Shown here: in pieces, positions 1-9,211 of the stretch
Position numbering within the stretch: the stretch's first letter is position 1
Layout: each line of letters starts with the position of its first letter
Assembly (NCBI RefSeq): GCF_023701745.1
Contig: NZ_JAJOZB010000001.1
Coordinates: 5,865,501 to 5,929,500 of the forward strand
DNA: 64,000 nucleotides
DNA from: Streptomyces sp. RKAG293
Lineage (GTDB): Bacteria; Actinomycetota; Actinomycetes; Streptomycetales; Streptomycetaceae
Direction: 5' to 3'
Notes under the pieces: generated by a model
What the model was told of the DNA's origin: nothing
The model's input: the letters and a program-made list of their open reading frames with translations, nothing else
Database searches by the model: none
Program-made: the position numbers and the translations under genes

Positions 1-1656
1 TCCACGCTCGACGTCGACCGGTACACGACCGACAAGAAGGAGCAGGACACGGTCGTCGGCCTGCGCGAGCTGAACGTCAACGGCATCCCCGAGAACAACT
101 GGATCAACGACCACTTCAAGTACACCCACGGGTACGGAATGGTCGCGGCCAAGGGGACGAACGCGCTGGCGGACGGCTCGCCGGACTTCACCGAGAAGGA
201 CCTGCCGGCCACCGGCTCCCTCCCCGAGTACCAGCAGCGGATCTACTACGGCGAGCAGACCAAGCAGTACTCGATCGTCGGCGGCCCGACGAAGGAGATC
301 GACTACACCGACAACAGCGGTGAGAAGGCGTACACCTACACCGGCAAGAGCGGGGTCGGGCTCGACAACCCGATCACGCGGGCCGCGTACGCGGTGAGCT
401 TCGGTGAGCCGCAGATCCTGTACTCGGGGGCGATCGGCAAGGGCTCCAAGGTGCTCTACAACCGGACGCCGAAGGAGCGGGTCGAGGCCGTCGCGCCGTG
501 GCTCACCATCGACGGCGACCCGTACCCGTCGGTCGTCGACGGCCATGTGAAGTGGATCGTGGACGCCTACACGACCACCAACGGCTATCCGTACGCCTCC
601 CGCACCACGCTGGGGGACACCACGGCCGATTCGCTGACCGACGGCCAGCGCACGGTGCTCGCGCAGCAGAACCAGGTCAACTACATCCGGAACTCGGTCA
701 AGGCGACCGTGGACGCGTACGACGGCACCGTCACCCTGTACCAGTGGGACGCCAAGGACCCGGTGCTGAAGACCTGGATGAAGGCCTTCCCCGGCACGGT
801 CAAGGACAAGAGCGAGATCAGTCCCGACCTGATGGCGCACCTGCGGTACCCGCAGGACCTGTTCAAGGTGCAGCGGCAGCTGCTGACCCGTTACCACGTG
901 ACCAAGGCGTCGACGTTCTACAGCGGCAGCGAGGTGTGGCAGGTCCCGGACGACCCGGCGGCGAAGACCGGCAAGTCGGTTCCGCCGTACTACCTGAGCC
1001 TGAAGATGCCGGACCAGAGCTCGCAGGCGTTCTCGCTGACGACCACGTTCACGCCCAACGGGCGCGACAACCTCAGCGCGTTCATGGCGGTCGACGCCGA
1101 TGCGACGAGCAAGGACTACGGCGCGATCAGACTGCTCCAACTGCCACCGAACACCACGGTGGACGGGCCCAAACAGGTGCAGAGCAAGCTCAACTCCGAC
1201 AACAAGGTCGCGCCACAGATCAACCTCCTCAAACGCGGGGGCGATTCGACGGTCGAGTACGGCAATCTGCTCACGGTGCCGCTGAACGGCGGCCTGCTGT
1301 ACGTGGAGCCGGTCTACGTCAGGGGCGCGGGCACCAACTACCCGCTGCTCAGGAAGGTTCTGGTGACCTATGGGAACCAGATCGGCTTCCAGGACACCCT
1401 TGAGGCGGCGCTGAACGAGGTGTTCAGCAGCGAAGGCGGCACCACCCAGCCACCACCGGCTACCGGGCAACCCACCAAGCCGGCACCCGATCCGACGGTC
1501 GCCGCGGCGCTCGCGGACGCCCAGAAGGCGTTCGACGCGGGCCAGGCGGCGCTGAAGGCCGGCGACTGGGCCAAGTACGGCCAGACGCAGAAGGATCTGG
1601 CCGCCGCACTCCAGAGGGCGGCGGAAGCGGAGCAGAAGACGGCAAAGAAGGGCTGA
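1..1656 (+). CDS. UPF0182 family membrane protein, C-terminal part (5' end outside window)
   Basis: The frame is open from base 1, so the gene begins upstream of the window. The 551 visible residues match the extracytoplasmic and C-terminal portion of the UPF0182 (COG1615) family, large actinobacterial membrane proteins of about 950-1000 residues and unknown function. Family-like stretches include [14 protein letters not shown] near the left edge and [10 protein letters not shown]-like text in the middle. No transmembrane segment is visible because these lie in the missing N-terminal half. The tail is a Pro/Thr-rich linker followed by a charged Ala/Lys helix (about residues 490-551), which is usual for the family. 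An initiator tRNA follows 41 bases after the stop. Confidence 0.9.
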   Translation, partial: STLDVDRYTTDKKEQDTVVGLRELNVNGIPENNWINDHFKYTHGYGMVAAKGTNALADGSPDFTEKDLPATGSLPEYQQRIYYGEQTKQYSIVGGPTKEIDYTDNSGEKAYTYTGKSGVGLDNPITRAAYAVSFGEPQILYSGAIGKGSKVLYNRTPKERVEAVAPWLTIDGDPYPSVVDGHVKWIVDAYTTTNGYPYASRTTLGDTTADSLTDGQRTVLAQQNQVNYIRNSVKATVDAYDGTVTLYQWDAKDPVLKTWMKAFPGTVKDKSEISPDLMAHLRYPQDLFKVQRQLLTRYHVTKASTFYSGSEVWQVPDDPAAKTGKSVPPYYLSLKMPDQSSQAFSLTTTFTPNGRDNLSAFMAVDADATSKDYGAIRLLQLPPNTTVDGPKQVQSKLNSDNKVAPQINLLKRGGDSTVEYGNLLTVPLNGGLLYVEPVYVRGAGTNYPLLRKVLVTYGNQIGFQDTLEAALNEVFSSEGGTTQPPPATGQPTKPAPDPTVAAALADAQKAFDAGQAALKAGDWAKYGQTQKDLAAALQRAAEAEQKTAKKG

Positions 1657-1697
1657 TCAGACACACCGCGCGCCGTGGTACGGTTGGGACACAACGG

Positions 1698-1771
1698 CGC
1701 GGGGTGGAGCAGCTCGGTAGCTCGCTGGGCTCATAACCCAGAGGTCGCAGGTTCAAATCCTGTCCCCGCTA
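1698..1771 (+). tRNA. tRNA-fMet (CAU), copy 1
   Basis: A 74-base cloverleaf without encoded CCA. The anticodon loop reads CTCATAA with anticodon CAT. The anticodon stem ends in three consecutive G-C pairs (GGG/CCC), and the acceptor end has an unpaired C1 opposite T72. Both traits mark the initiator tRNA. The T arm GTTCAAATC is present. It is identical to the copy at 3954-4027. Confidence 0.96.
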
Positions 1772-1777
1772 CTGCAG

Positions 1778-1811
1778 AAGAGGCTCGGAGTCAACAGACT
1801 CCGGGCCTCTT
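1778..1811 (+). terminator. Rho-independent terminator after tRNA-fMet copy 1
   Basis: The arms AAGAGGC..CGGAGT and ACTCCG..GCCTCTT form a stem with a six-base CAACAG loop. A short T-containing tract (TCACTTATTT) follows. The stem begins six bases after the tRNA ends. Confidence 0.8.
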
Positions 1812-1938
1812 CACTTATTTGGGGGACGCTCAGAGCTGTGCGTTTGGTAAGGCGTCAAGTCGGGAAGTCGACAAAACGCTGAAGTGACCAATTGGGTTGC
1901 GGTATACCAGGTGTACGGCGGTAACGGGTGGTGCGACG

Positions 1939-3834
1939 ATGGACCTTATGGGGGATGGTGCAAGACTGCTGAATACTCGTCAGATCCATGATCGCGGGTC
2001 GACGGGTGACACGTCGACGTCCGCCTCCAGGCTCGTTCCGGCTGTCGCCAGTCTCCTGCCGGCGCCGCGCGCCGCCGATTCGCTTCCCGTTGCCAGAACC
2101 GACAGGACCGAGCTCTCCGACCTGCCCGAGGCCTCCGAGGCCGCCGAACTCGCCGACGAGGAAAGCCTCGCGGTCCGCGAAGAGGCCGAGATCGAGGTCC
2201 GGCACCGCCGGGCCGCGGACCACGGCGACCCGGCCGCCATGAGCGCGCTGGGCACCCTGCTGCTGCGCCGCGGCGACCTCGACGGGGCCGAGCCGTACCT
2301 GCGTGCCGCGACCGCCAACGGCGACCGCGCGGCCGCCAACAACCTTGCCCTGCTGCTGCATCAGCGCGGCTACCCGGACGAGGCGGCCAACTGGTGGCGG
2401 ATCGCCGCCGTCGCGGGTTCCGCCCCGGCCGCGCACGCCCTGGGCCGGCACTACCGCGAGCGCGGCGACGAGCCCGGTGCCGAGTACTGGCTGCGCCAGG
2501 CCGCCGAGTCGGGCCACACGCTGGGCGCGTACGCCCTGGCCGATCTGCTCGACCACCGGCGGGACGTCGGCGCCGAGCGCTGGTTCCGGGTCGCCGCCGA
2601 GCACGGCCACCGCGAGGCCTCGTACCGCATCGCGCGGATCTGCGCCGAGCGCGGCGAGGAGCGCGAGGCCGAGCAGTGGTACCGGCAGGCCGCCGCGCGG
2701 CGGCACCGCCGCGCCGCGCTGCGCCTCGGCACGCTCCTGGAGGAGCGCGGCGAGACCAAGGAAGCCGGCCACTGGTACCTGACCGCGGCCCGCGACGGCG
2801 AGGCGCGCGCCGCCTGCGCGCTCGCCTTCCTGCTGCGCGACGCCGGTGACGTGGACTCCGCCGCCACGTGGTGGCGGCGCGCCGCCCAGGCGGGCGACGG
2901 CAACGCAGCCAACGCGCTCGGAGCGCTGCACGCCGAGGAGGGCGAGACGCAGACCGCCGAGCGCTGGTACCGCAGCGCCCTGGCGGCGGGCGACGTCAAC
3001 GGGGCGTTCAACCTCGGCCTGCTCTGCGCCGGCCAGGGCCGTACCGCGCAGGCCGAGCAGTGGTACCGCAAGGCCGCGTACGCCGGACACCGCGAGGCCG
3101 CCAACGCGCTCGCCGTCCTGCTGCTGCAGCGCGGAGACGCGGCCGGCGCCGAGCCGTGGTTCTCCAAGGCGGCCGAGGCCGGCAGCATCGACGCCGCGTT
3201 CAACCTCGGCATCCTGCACACCAACCGGGGCGACGAGGCCGCCGCACGCGGCTGGTACGAGCGGGCCGCCGCGGCCGGCCACACCGAGGCCGCGCTCCAG
3301 GTCGCCATCGTGCTGCTGCGCGAGGGCGACAGCCACGGCGCGGAACGCCACCTGCGGTGCGCCGCGGGCGGCGGCAGCCCCGAGGCGGCCTTCCGGCTCG
3401 GCGCGCTGCTGGACCGCGCGGACACCGACGAGGCCGAGGAGGAGGCCGAGGAGTGGTACGGCCGCGCCGCCCGGCAGGGGCACCGCCGCGCCCAGGTGCG
3501 GCTCGGCATGTGCGCCGCCAAGCGCGGCGACGTGGTGGACGCGGCGCACTGGTACCGCGAGGCCGCCGAGGCGGGCAGCCGCAACGGCGCGTTCAACCTC
3601 GGGCTGCTGCTGGCCCGCGAGGGCAGCGAGCCCGAGGCCGCCCTGTGGTGGACCCGGGCCGCCGACGCGGGCCACGGCCGCGCCGCGCTGCGGATGGCGC
3701 TGCTCGCCGCCCGGCACGGCGAGCTGGCCGAGGCCCAGGGCTGGTGCGCGCGGGCGGTCGAGTGCGGCCCGGCCGAGGTCGCCGAGCGCGCCGCGCGGCT
3801 CACCGACGCCGTGCAGCACGAGCTCACGGCGTAG
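1939..3834 (+). CDS. Sel1/TPR repeat protein
   Basis: About 631 residues from the ATG at 1939; an in-frame TTG at 1897 and an ATG at 1948 are alternatives. After a roughly 90-residue low-complexity N-terminus the whole protein is a solenoid of about 36-residue Sel1-like helical repeats. Each repeat carries motifs such as AEQWYRQAAARGHR or GAFNLGLLL. There are roughly 14 repeats to the C-terminus. Such repeats are protein-interaction scaffolds. No signal peptide or membrane segment is seen, so it is probably cytoplasmic. It sits alone between two identical initiator tRNA genes. Its partner is unknown. Confidence 0.88.
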   Translation: MDLMGDGARLLNTRQIHDRGSTGDTSTSASRLVPAVASLLPAPRAADSLPVARTDRTELSDLPEASEAAELADEESLAVREEAEIEVRHRRAADHGDPAAMSALGTLLLRRGDLDGAEPYLRAATANGDRAAANNLALLLHQRGYPDEAANWWRIAAVAGSAPAAHALGRHYRERGDEPGAEYWLRQAAESGHTLGAYALADLLDHRRDVGAERWFRVAAEHGHREASYRIARICAERGEEREAEQWYRQAAARRHRRAALRLGTLLEERGETKEAGHWYLTAARDGEARAACALAFLLRDAGDVDSAATWWRRAAQAGDGNAANALGALHAEEGETQTAERWYRSALAAGDVNGAFNLGLLCAGQGRTAQAEQWYRKAAYAGHREAANALAVLLLQRGDAAGAEPWFSKAAEAGSIDAAFNLGILHTNRGDEAAARGWYERAAAAGHTEAALQVAIVLLREGDSHGAERHLRCAAGGGSPEAAFRLGALLDRADTDEAEEEAEEWYGRAARQGHRRAQVRLGMCAAKRGDVVDAAHWYREAAEAGSRNGAFNLGLLLAREGSEPEAALWWTRAADAGHGRAALRMALLAARHGELAEAQGWCARAVECGPAEVAERAARLTDAVQHELTA

Positions 3835-3910
3835 GTCGCGTCGTCGCAGGGCCGCCCCGGCCGGGCTCCGGCCCGGCCGCGCCCCCGCCGCTGCCCGCCC
3901 GGGACCTGAT

Positions 3911-3940
3911 TTGCACTGCTCAGCGCCGCTGGTCTACAGT
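3911..3940 (+). promoter_or_regulatory. Promoter of tRNA-fMet copy 2
   Basis: TTGCAC (3911-3916) and TACAGT (3935-3940) are separated by 18 bases. They lie 13 bases upstream of the tRNA and fit a housekeeping (HrdB-type) promoter. Confidence 0.7.
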
Positions 3941-3953
3941 GAGGACACAACGG

Positions 3954-4027
3954 CGCGGGGTGGAGCAGCTCGGTAGCTCGCTGGGCTCATAACCCAGAGG
4001 TCGCAGGTTCAAATCCTGTCCCCGCTA
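3954..4027 (+). tRNA. tRNA-fMet (CAU), copy 2
   Basis: Identical over all 74 bases to the copy at 1698-1771, with the same initiator hallmarks (C1 x T72 mismatch, three G-C pairs in the anticodon stem). The identity extends about 10 bases upstream (GACACAACGG), so the duplication covers slightly more than the mature tRNA. The terminators of the two copies are unrelated. Confidence 0.96.
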
Positions 4028-4034
4028 CTTCAGT

Positions 4035-4076
4035 ACGAAGGCCCGGTTCCTGAGAAATCAGGGACCGGGCCTTCGT
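4035..4076 (+). terminator. Terminator after tRNA-fMet copy 2
   Basis: A long stem (ACGAAGGCCCGGTTCCTGA paired with its near-perfect complement) with a GAAA loop, followed by CGTTTTCC. Confidence 0.85.
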
Positions 4077-4090
4077 CGTTTTCCGCTGCC

Positions 4091-4149
4091 GCACGGTCCT
4101 GCCGCACGATGCCGCACGGTCCTGGTGCGCGGTCCTGTCGCACGGTCCA
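4091..4149. repeat. Short direct repeats of GCRCGGTCCW
   Basis: Four copies of the decamer GCACGGTCCT or a close variant start at 4091, 4114, 4127 and 4140; the last three are spaced exactly 13 bases apart. They lie in the gap between the tRNA terminator and the HEAT-repeat gene. Function unknown. Confidence 0.6.
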
Positions 4150-4274
4150 GGAGGGTCCGGAAGCCTCCCGGAGTAGTGCCTCGTACATCGTTCGGGCAAA
4201 AGCGCGCAAACAGCCTTGGAAGCCTTCCCCACCGGCGCGATCCTGGTCTCCTACGCGGTGCGGAGGAGGCGGGG

Positions 4275-5686
4275 TTGCTGCGCGGACGGTTTGGGCGGAC
4301 CGTGCTGCGACGGCGTGACGGGCCGGCGCCGGCCACGGTGCTCGACGCGGAACGCTGGAGCGGGCTGTGCCGGGCGGCCGTGACCGGCCGGCCGGAGACC
4401 GTAGAGGCACTGCTGGACTCCCTGCGGGCCGCGGTGGACGGCGGCCTCCCGTACGACCGTGCCGCGGCGCTCGACGCCCTCCTGCGGTCGCCTCCCGAGC
4501 TGCTGCCCCACCTGGACCGCGGCGCCCGCGCCCCGGGCGCCACGACCGTGCCGCTCCGTCCGGGCGGCACCGATCCGCTGCGGTTGCTGCTGGCCTCGCT
4601 GGACCGCGACGGCCACGTCCGGCAGGCCGCGGTGGAGGCGCTGACCGGGGTCGGCGGGCCGCTGGCCGCGGCGGCGCTTGCCCTGCGCACGGTCGACTGG
4701 GTGCCCGCCGTACGGGAGTGCGCCGTGGCGGCGCTGCCCGTGCGGACCGCGCCCGACGAAGTCGCGGCCGCCGTGCGGCTGTTGCTGCGGCTGAGCGGCA
4801 GGCGCCGGGCGGGCGGTCGGCTGGCCGGGTACCGCGCGGTGCTCGCGGAGCCGGGGTACCGGCGGGCGGTCCGCGCGCTGGCCGCGGACGGCGATCCGCG
4901 GACCCGCCGGTTCGGGATGGAACTGGCCCTGGAACTGGGGAGTACGTACGTGGCGACCTGCTGCGGACCGCCCTGCGCGACCGGGACCAGGTGTGCCGGC
5001 GGCTGTGCGCGGAACGGCTGCTGGAGATCGATCCGGATCAGGCGGGACGGCTGATGTGGGCGCGCAGCGCGGCGGTGCGGGAGCTCGCGGTGGCCGCGCT
5101 GCCCGTCGACGTGCCGGCCGCGCGCCTGGTGAGCGTGCTCGCCGATCCGGCCCGGATGGTGCGGGCGCAGGCGCGGTGGCAGCTGTACCGGCGTGGTGAG
5201 CCGCCGGCCCGGGTCTACCGCAGACAGCTCGGCCGGTGCGGGCCCGGCGGTCCGGCGGGGCTGCTGGCCGGTCTGCTGGCGGGCCTGGGGGAGTGCGGGG
5301 ACGCGACGGACGTGCCGGTGCTGCTCCGCTTCACCGAGCCGGGACCTGGACCTGGACCGGGATCTGGACCTGGAACCGGACCCGGGCCTGGACCGGCCGC
5401 CCGGCCCGCGCGGGTACGGCGCTGCGCGGTGCGGGCGCTGGGGCGGCTCGCGCCCGCGGACGATCTGGTCCGGTTGCTGGCGCCGCTGGCGCTCGACCCC
5501 GATCCGGGGGTGGCCAGGGAGGTGTTCGAGGCGCTGGCGCGGGTGGCCGCGCAGGTGCCCGCGGAAACGGTCTGGGTGGGCAGGACCCGTACCGAGCCCG
5601 CCGTGCGCAGGGCGGCCGAGCGGCTGGCGCCGGACGCGGGAGCCGATGCCGTCAGGAGCAGTCGGGGCACAGACCGCGGTAGGTGA
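4275..5686 (+). pseudogene. HEAT-repeat protein gene interrupted by a frameshift
   Basis: The start is taken as TTG 4275, 8 bases after GGAGG. The frame encodes HEAT-like helical repeats (DPLRLLLASLDRDGHVRQAAVEAL, WVPAVRECAVAALP and similar) to about 4945. There the repeat text stops and continues in the frame one base over (GDLLRTALRDRDQ onward) to the stop at 5686. One base appears to be missing near TACGTGGCGAC (4946-4956). Restored, the protein would have about 470 residues, with a Gly-Pro linker (5338-5397) before its last repeats. This is either a recent inactivation or a sequencing error. HEAT proteins are scaffolds; the role is unknown. Confidence 0.75.
5338..5397. repeat. GGACCT-type hexamer microsatellite encoding Gly-Pro
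   Basis: A run of imperfect GGACCT/GGACCG hexamers within the HEAT-repeat gene encodes a (GP)n linker with occasional Ser and Thr. Such tracts are prone to slippage, but the frameshift lies about 390 bases upstream of it. Confidence 0.7.
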
Positions 5687-6062
5687 CCTCGACGTCGGCG
5701 ATGGTGAAGCCGAAGCGCTCGGTCGCGGGGAGGCTCGCGAGCGGGTCGCCGGCGGGGTGGACATCGCGGATCGTGCCGCAGCGCGAGCAGATCAGATGCT
5801 GGTGCGGGTGGTGCGCGTTCGGGTCGTAGCGCTTGGCGCGGCCGTCCGTCGCGACCTCGATGACCTCACCGAGGGTCACCATCTCGCCGAGGGTGTTGTA
5901 GACGGTCGCCCGGGAGATCTCCGGCAGCCGGGAGGTGGCGCGGGCGTGCACCTCGTCGGCGGTCAGGTGCACGTGGTCGCCGTCGAGGACCTCGGCCACG
6001 ACACGCCGCTGGGCGGTCAGCCGCCAGCCGCGTTCGCGCAGTCGTTCCAGAAGGTCACTCAT
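5652..6062 (-). CDS. Fur/PerR-family metalloregulator
   Basis: 136 residues from ATG 6062; an ATG two codons upstream (6068) is an alternative. It has a winged-helix DNA-binding half (RLTAQRRVVAEVL..ISRATVYNTLGEMVTLGEV) and the Fur dimerisation half. The regulatory metal ligands lie around HHPHQHLICSRCG, and CxxC pairs CSRC and CPDC form the structural zinc site. The gene is divergent from the catalase at 6203, the usual arrangement of peroxide-sensing CatR/PerR-type repressors in Streptomyces. A perfect palindrome lies in the shared promoter region. It probably represses itself and the catalase until peroxide oxidises the metal site. The exact subfamily (CatR/FurA) is inferred from context. 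Confidence 0.88.
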   Translation of the reverse strand: MSDLLERLRERGWRLTAQRRVVAEVLDGDHVHLTADEVHARATSRLPEISRATVYNTLGEMVTLGEVIEVATDGRAKRYDPNAHHPHQHLICSRCGTIRDVHPAGDPLASLPATERFGFTIADVEVTYRGLCPDCS

Positions 6063-6122
6063 ACGCATCAGCCTAACAGCGCTCGGTCCGGGGTCTGAAT
6101 GAGTCCGGGGATGTTTCTCTTC

Positions 6123-6150
6123 TTGACTTAGACTCTGTCTATCGTAGGAT
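6123..6150 (+). promoter_or_regulatory. Catalase promoter with Fur/CatR-type operator
   Basis: TTGACT (6123-6128) and TAGGAT (6145-6150) form a 16-base-spaced promoter. The spacer contains the perfect inverted repeat TAGAC-TCT-GTCTA (6129-6141). The position between -35 and -10 suits a repressor, most simply the divergent Fur-family protein. Confidence 0.7.
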
Positions 6151-6202
6151 CGATTCCGGCGACAGCCAAGGGACAGGTCGATCAGGATCCAGGGAGACGC
6201 AC

Positions 6203-7663
6203 GTGACGGTTCAGGAAACGGGCCCGCTGACCACCGAGGCCGGAGCACCGGTGGCGGACAACCAGAACAGCCAGACGGCGGGTCCGGGCGGCCCGGTGCT
6301 GATCCAGGACCAGTCGCTGCTGGAGAAGCTCGCGCACTTCAACCGTGAGCGCATCCCGGAGCGCATCGTGCACGCCCGCGGCGCCGGCGCCTACGGCACC
6401 TTCACGCTGACGCGTGACGTCTCGGAGTGGACCCGGGCGGCGTTCCTGTCCGAGGTCGGCAAGCAGACCGAGACCTTCCTGCGGTTCTCCACCGTGGCGG
6501 GCAACCTGGGTTCGGCGGACGCGGTGCGCGACCCGCGCGGTTTCGCGCTGAAGTTCTACACCGAGGACGGCAACTACGACCTCGTCGGGAACAACACCCC
6601 GGTGTTCTTCATCAAGGACGCCATCAAGTTCCCCGACTTCATCCACACCCAGAAGCGCGACCCGTACACCGGCTCCCAGGAGGCGGACAACGTATGGGAC
6701 TTCTGGGGCCTGAGCCCCGAGTCGACGCACCAGGTGACCTGGCTCTTCGGTGACCGCGGCATCCCGGCGACGCTGCGCAACATGAACGGCTACGGCTCGC
6801 ACACCTACCAGTGGAACAACGCCGCGGGCGAGGTCTTCTGGGTCAAGTACCACTTCAAGACCGACCAGGGCATCAAGAACCTGACCACGGACGAGGCGAA
6901 CCGGCTCTCGGGCATGGACCCCGACTCGCACCAGCGCGATCTGCGCGAGTCGATAGAGCGCGGCGACTTCCCGTCCTGGACGGTGCAGGTCCAGATCATG
7001 CCGGCGGCCGAGGCGGCGAACTACCGCTTCAACCCGTTCGACCTCACCAAGGTGTGGCCGCACGCGGACTACCCGCCGATCGAGATCGGCAAGCTGGAGC
7101 TCAACCGCAACCCGGAGAACATCTTCGCCGAGGTCGAGCAGTCGATCTTCTCCCCGGCGCACTTCGTGCCCGGCATCGGCCCGTCCCCGGACAAGATGCT
7201 CCAGGGCCGGCTCTTCGCGTACGGCGACGCCCACCGCTACCGCGTCGGCATCAACGCCGACCACCTGCCGGTGAACCGTCCGCACGCCACCGAGGCGCGC
7301 ACCAACAGCCGTGACGGCTACCTGTACGACGGCCGGCACAAGGGCGCCAAGAACTACGAGCCGAACAGCTTCGGCGGCCCGCGGCAGACGAACGAACCGC
7401 TGTGGCAGCCGGTCCCGGTCTCCGGTGCCACCGGCACCTCCGAGGCGCCCTCGCACGCCGAGGACGACGACTTCGTGCAGGCCGGAAACCTCTACCGCGC
7501 CCTGTCCGAGGACGAGAAGGAGCGCCTGGTCGACAACCTGGCGCAGTTCATCTCCAAGGTCTCGCGCGACGACATCGCCGAGCGCGCGGTGCACAACTTC
7601 CGCCAGGCGGACCCCGACTACGGCAAGCGGCTGGAAGCCGCGGTCCAGGCCCTCCGCGGCTGA
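6203..7663 (+). CDS. katA: Haem catalase, small-subunit (clade 3) type
   Basis: 486 residues from GTG 6203, preceded by AGGGAG. It decomposes hydrogen peroxide to water and oxygen in the cytoplasm. The distal catalytic His is in [13 protein letters not shown] (His57). The proximal haem ligand Tyr is in [12 protein letters not shown] (Tyr340). The length is typical of clade 3 catalases. It is paired with a divergent Fur-family regulator and followed by a strong terminator, so it is probably monocistronic and peroxide-induced. The family call is firm; the symbol is given by analogy. Confidence 0.96.
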   Translation: MTVQETGPLTTEAGAPVADNQNSQTAGPGGPVLIQDQSLLEKLAHFNRERIPERIVHARGAGAYGTFTLTRDVSEWTRAAFLSEVGKQTETFLRFSTVAGNLGSADAVRDPRGFALKFYTEDGNYDLVGNNTPVFFIKDAIKFPDFIHTQKRDPYTGSQEADNVWDFWGLSPESTHQVTWLFGDRGIPATLRNMNGYGSHTYQWNNAAGEVFWVKYHFKTDQGIKNLTTDEANRLSGMDPDSHQRDLRESIERGDFPSWTVQVQIMPAAEAANYRFNPFDLTKVWPHADYPPIEIGKLELNRNPENIFAEVEQSIFSPAHFVPGIGPSPDKMLQGRLFAYGDAHRYRVGINADHLPVNRPHATEARTNSRDGYLYDGRHKGAKNYEPNSFGGPRQTNEPLWQPVPVSGATGTSEAPSHAEDDDFVQAGNLYRALSEDEKERLVDNLAQFISKVSRDDIAERAVHNFRQADPDYGKRLEAAVQALRG

Positions 7664-7682
7664 CGGACGCTTGTCGTAAAAC

Positions 7683-7719
7683 CGAAGAGGCCGGACGCCA
7701 TGGGGCTCCGGCCTCTTCG
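7683..7719 (+). terminator. Terminator after catalase
   Basis: CGAAGAGGCCGGA (7683-7695) pairs perfectly with TCCGGCCTCTTCG (7707-7719) across an 11-base loop, 20 bases after the catalase stop. Confidence 0.85.
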
Positions 7720-7764
7720 CCGTCCCTGGCCGGAACGGCCGTCGGCGCGGGTCGCGGGCGGGGG

Positions 7765-8175
7765 TCAGCCGGCCAGTGCGCTCTGCGCTCCGGCGGTGGC
7801 CCGGTCCGGGGCCCAGCAGCGGATGATGTCGCGGACCGACACGATCCCGATGGGGTCGCGGCCGTCCAGCACGATCAGATGCCGGAAACCGCCGTGCACC
7901 ATGGCGGACGCGGCGTCCTCCAGGGTCCACTCGGGCGTCGCGAAGACGACGTCGGTGGTGGTGTGGTCGTGGGCGGTCTCGACGTCCGGGTTCAGACCGG
8001 TGCCGATGGCGTTGAGGATGTCGCGCTCGGTGAGGATGCCGACTCCCCAGGTGTCGGAGTCGAGGACGACGGCCGCGCCGATCCGCCGGACGGCCATCAG
8101 GTGGGCGGCCTGGCGCAGTGTGTGGGCGGGTCCGATGGTCAGGACGACGGTGCTCATGGCGTCTCGGACGAGCAT
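7765..8175 (-). CDS. Two-CBS-domain protein
   Basis: 136 residues from ATG 8175. Tandem CBS motifs fill it: VRDAMSTVVLTIGPAHTLRQAAHLM..GVGILTERDILNAI, then EWTLEDAASAMVHGGFRHLIVLD..GIVSVRDIIRCW. Stand-alone CBS pairs bind adenosyl nucleotides and act as energy or redox sensors; no enzyme domain is attached. It is cytoplasmic. The upstream region carries an inverted repeat and three TTCACA repeats, pointing to specific regulation. The ligand and partner cannot be read from sequence. Confidence 0.9.
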   Translation of the reverse strand: MLVRDAMSTVVLTIGPAHTLRQAAHLMAVRRIGAAVVLDSDTWGVGILTERDILNAIGTGLNPDVETAHDHTTTDVVFATPEWTLEDAASAMVHGGFRHLIVLDGRDPIGIVSVRDIIRCWAPDRATAGAQSALAG

Positions 8176-8187
8176 GGGCTACCCCTA

Positions 8188-8236
8188 GAGAATGCTTTCA
8201 CAAGTTCACAAGCTCGGGCATTCTCATGTTCACATG
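8188..8236. promoter_or_regulatory. Repeat-rich control region upstream of the CBS gene
   Basis: GAGAATGC (8188-8195) and GCATTCTC (8218-8225) form a perfect inverted repeat. Between and after them are three copies of TTCACAWG starting at 8197, 8206 and 8229. The region is unusually AT-rich for this genome. It probably binds a regulator of the CBS gene, which starts at 8175 on the minus strand. Confidence 0.45.
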
Positions 8237-8277
8237 CTCTGTCCGGCTCAGCAAGGGGAGGCGCGCCGCCGTTTCGT

Positions 8278-9078
8278 TCAGCCCGTGCGCCCCAGGTATC
8301 CCAGCAGCTCCTCGTGGAGGTGCCCGTTCGAGGCCGCCGCGTTCCCGCCGAACGGGCCGGGCTCGCCGTCCAGGCTGGTGTACCGGCCGCCGGCCTCCTG
8401 GACGATGACGGCGGGCGCCGCCATGTCCCACAGGCTCAGCTCCGGCTCGGCGCAGATGTCGACCGAGCCCTCGGCGACCATCATGTACGGCCAGAAATCG
8501 CCGTAGCCGCGGGTGCGCCAGCAGTTCCGGGACAGGTGCAGAAAGCCGTCGAGCCGGCCCTGCTCCTCCCAGCCGCTGAGCGAGGAGTACGCGAAGGACG
8601 CGTCCTCCAGCTTGTTGATCTTCGACACCGCCAGCCGCGTGGCAGCCGACAGGCTGCGCCCGGTGTACGCGCCCCGGCCCTTGGAGGCCCACCAGCGCCG
8701 CCCGAGCGCCGGCGCGGAGACCACGCCCACCACGCCTTCGTCGCCGTGCTCGCCGCTCACCACCAGGGAGATGAGGGTGGCCCAGACGGGGACCCCGCGC
8801 ACGTAGTTCTTGGTGCCGTCGATCGGGTCGACGATCCACCGCCGCGGGCCGTTGCCGTGGCTGCCGTACTCCTCGCCGAGCACCGCGTCCCGCGGCCGGG
8901 CGCGGCCCAACTGGCTGCGGATCAGCTCCTCCGCCGCTTTGTCGGCCTCGCTCACCGGCGTCATGTCGGGCTTGGTCTCGACCTTGAGGTCCAGAGCCTT
9001 GAAGCGCTCCATGGTGGTGGCGTCGGCGGCATCCGCGAGGATGTGGGCGAGGCGCAGGTCGTCGTTGAAGTCGGGCAT
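8278..9078 (-). CDS. hisN: Histidinol-phosphatase (inositol monophosphatase family)
   Basis: 266 residues from ATG 9078. It has the metal-binding motifs of the IMPase superfamily: GEEYG (Glu ligand), DPIDGTKNYVRG (Asp-Pro-Ile-Asp-Gly-Thr) and WDMAAPAVIVQEAGG (third Asp). The KNYVRG continuation and GYGDFWPYMMVAEG text are typical of actinobacterial HisN, which hydrolyses histidinol phosphate in histidine synthesis. Other IMPase substrates cannot be excluded. It is on the minus strand upstream of the CBS gene, 102 bases apart, and divergent from a TetR regulator. Confidence 0.88.
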   Translation of the reverse strand: MPDFNDDLRLAHILADAADATTMERFKALDLKVETKPDMTPVSEADKAAEELIRSQLGRARPRDAVLGEEYGSHGNGPRRWIVDPIDGTKNYVRGVPVWATLISLVVSGEHGDEGVVGVVSAPALGRRWWASKGRGAYTGRSLSAATRLAVSKINKLEDASFAYSSLSGWEEQGRLDGFLHLSRNCWRTRGYGDFWPYMMVAEGSVDICAEPELSLWDMAAPAVIVQEAGGRYTSLDGEPGPFGGNAAASNGHLHEELLGYLGRTG

Positions 9079-9211
9079 AAGGCGAACAGTAGCGATCGCA
9101 ACCGGCCGAGGTCACGCGGACGGTGCGCGGAGCCTTGACAGGGGTCCGCGGCGCGTCAATTCTTTGCCCACGGCCGCTGTCCGGGACATATGCGGGGCCT
9201 TGGAGGCGATG

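Noticed and set aside
1855-3819. Long open frame on the minus strand opposite the Sel1-repeat gene
   Set aside because: It mirrors the repeat gene through GC bias; composition (Ala/Gly/Val/Leu/Arg-rich, no domain) is that of a shadow frame.
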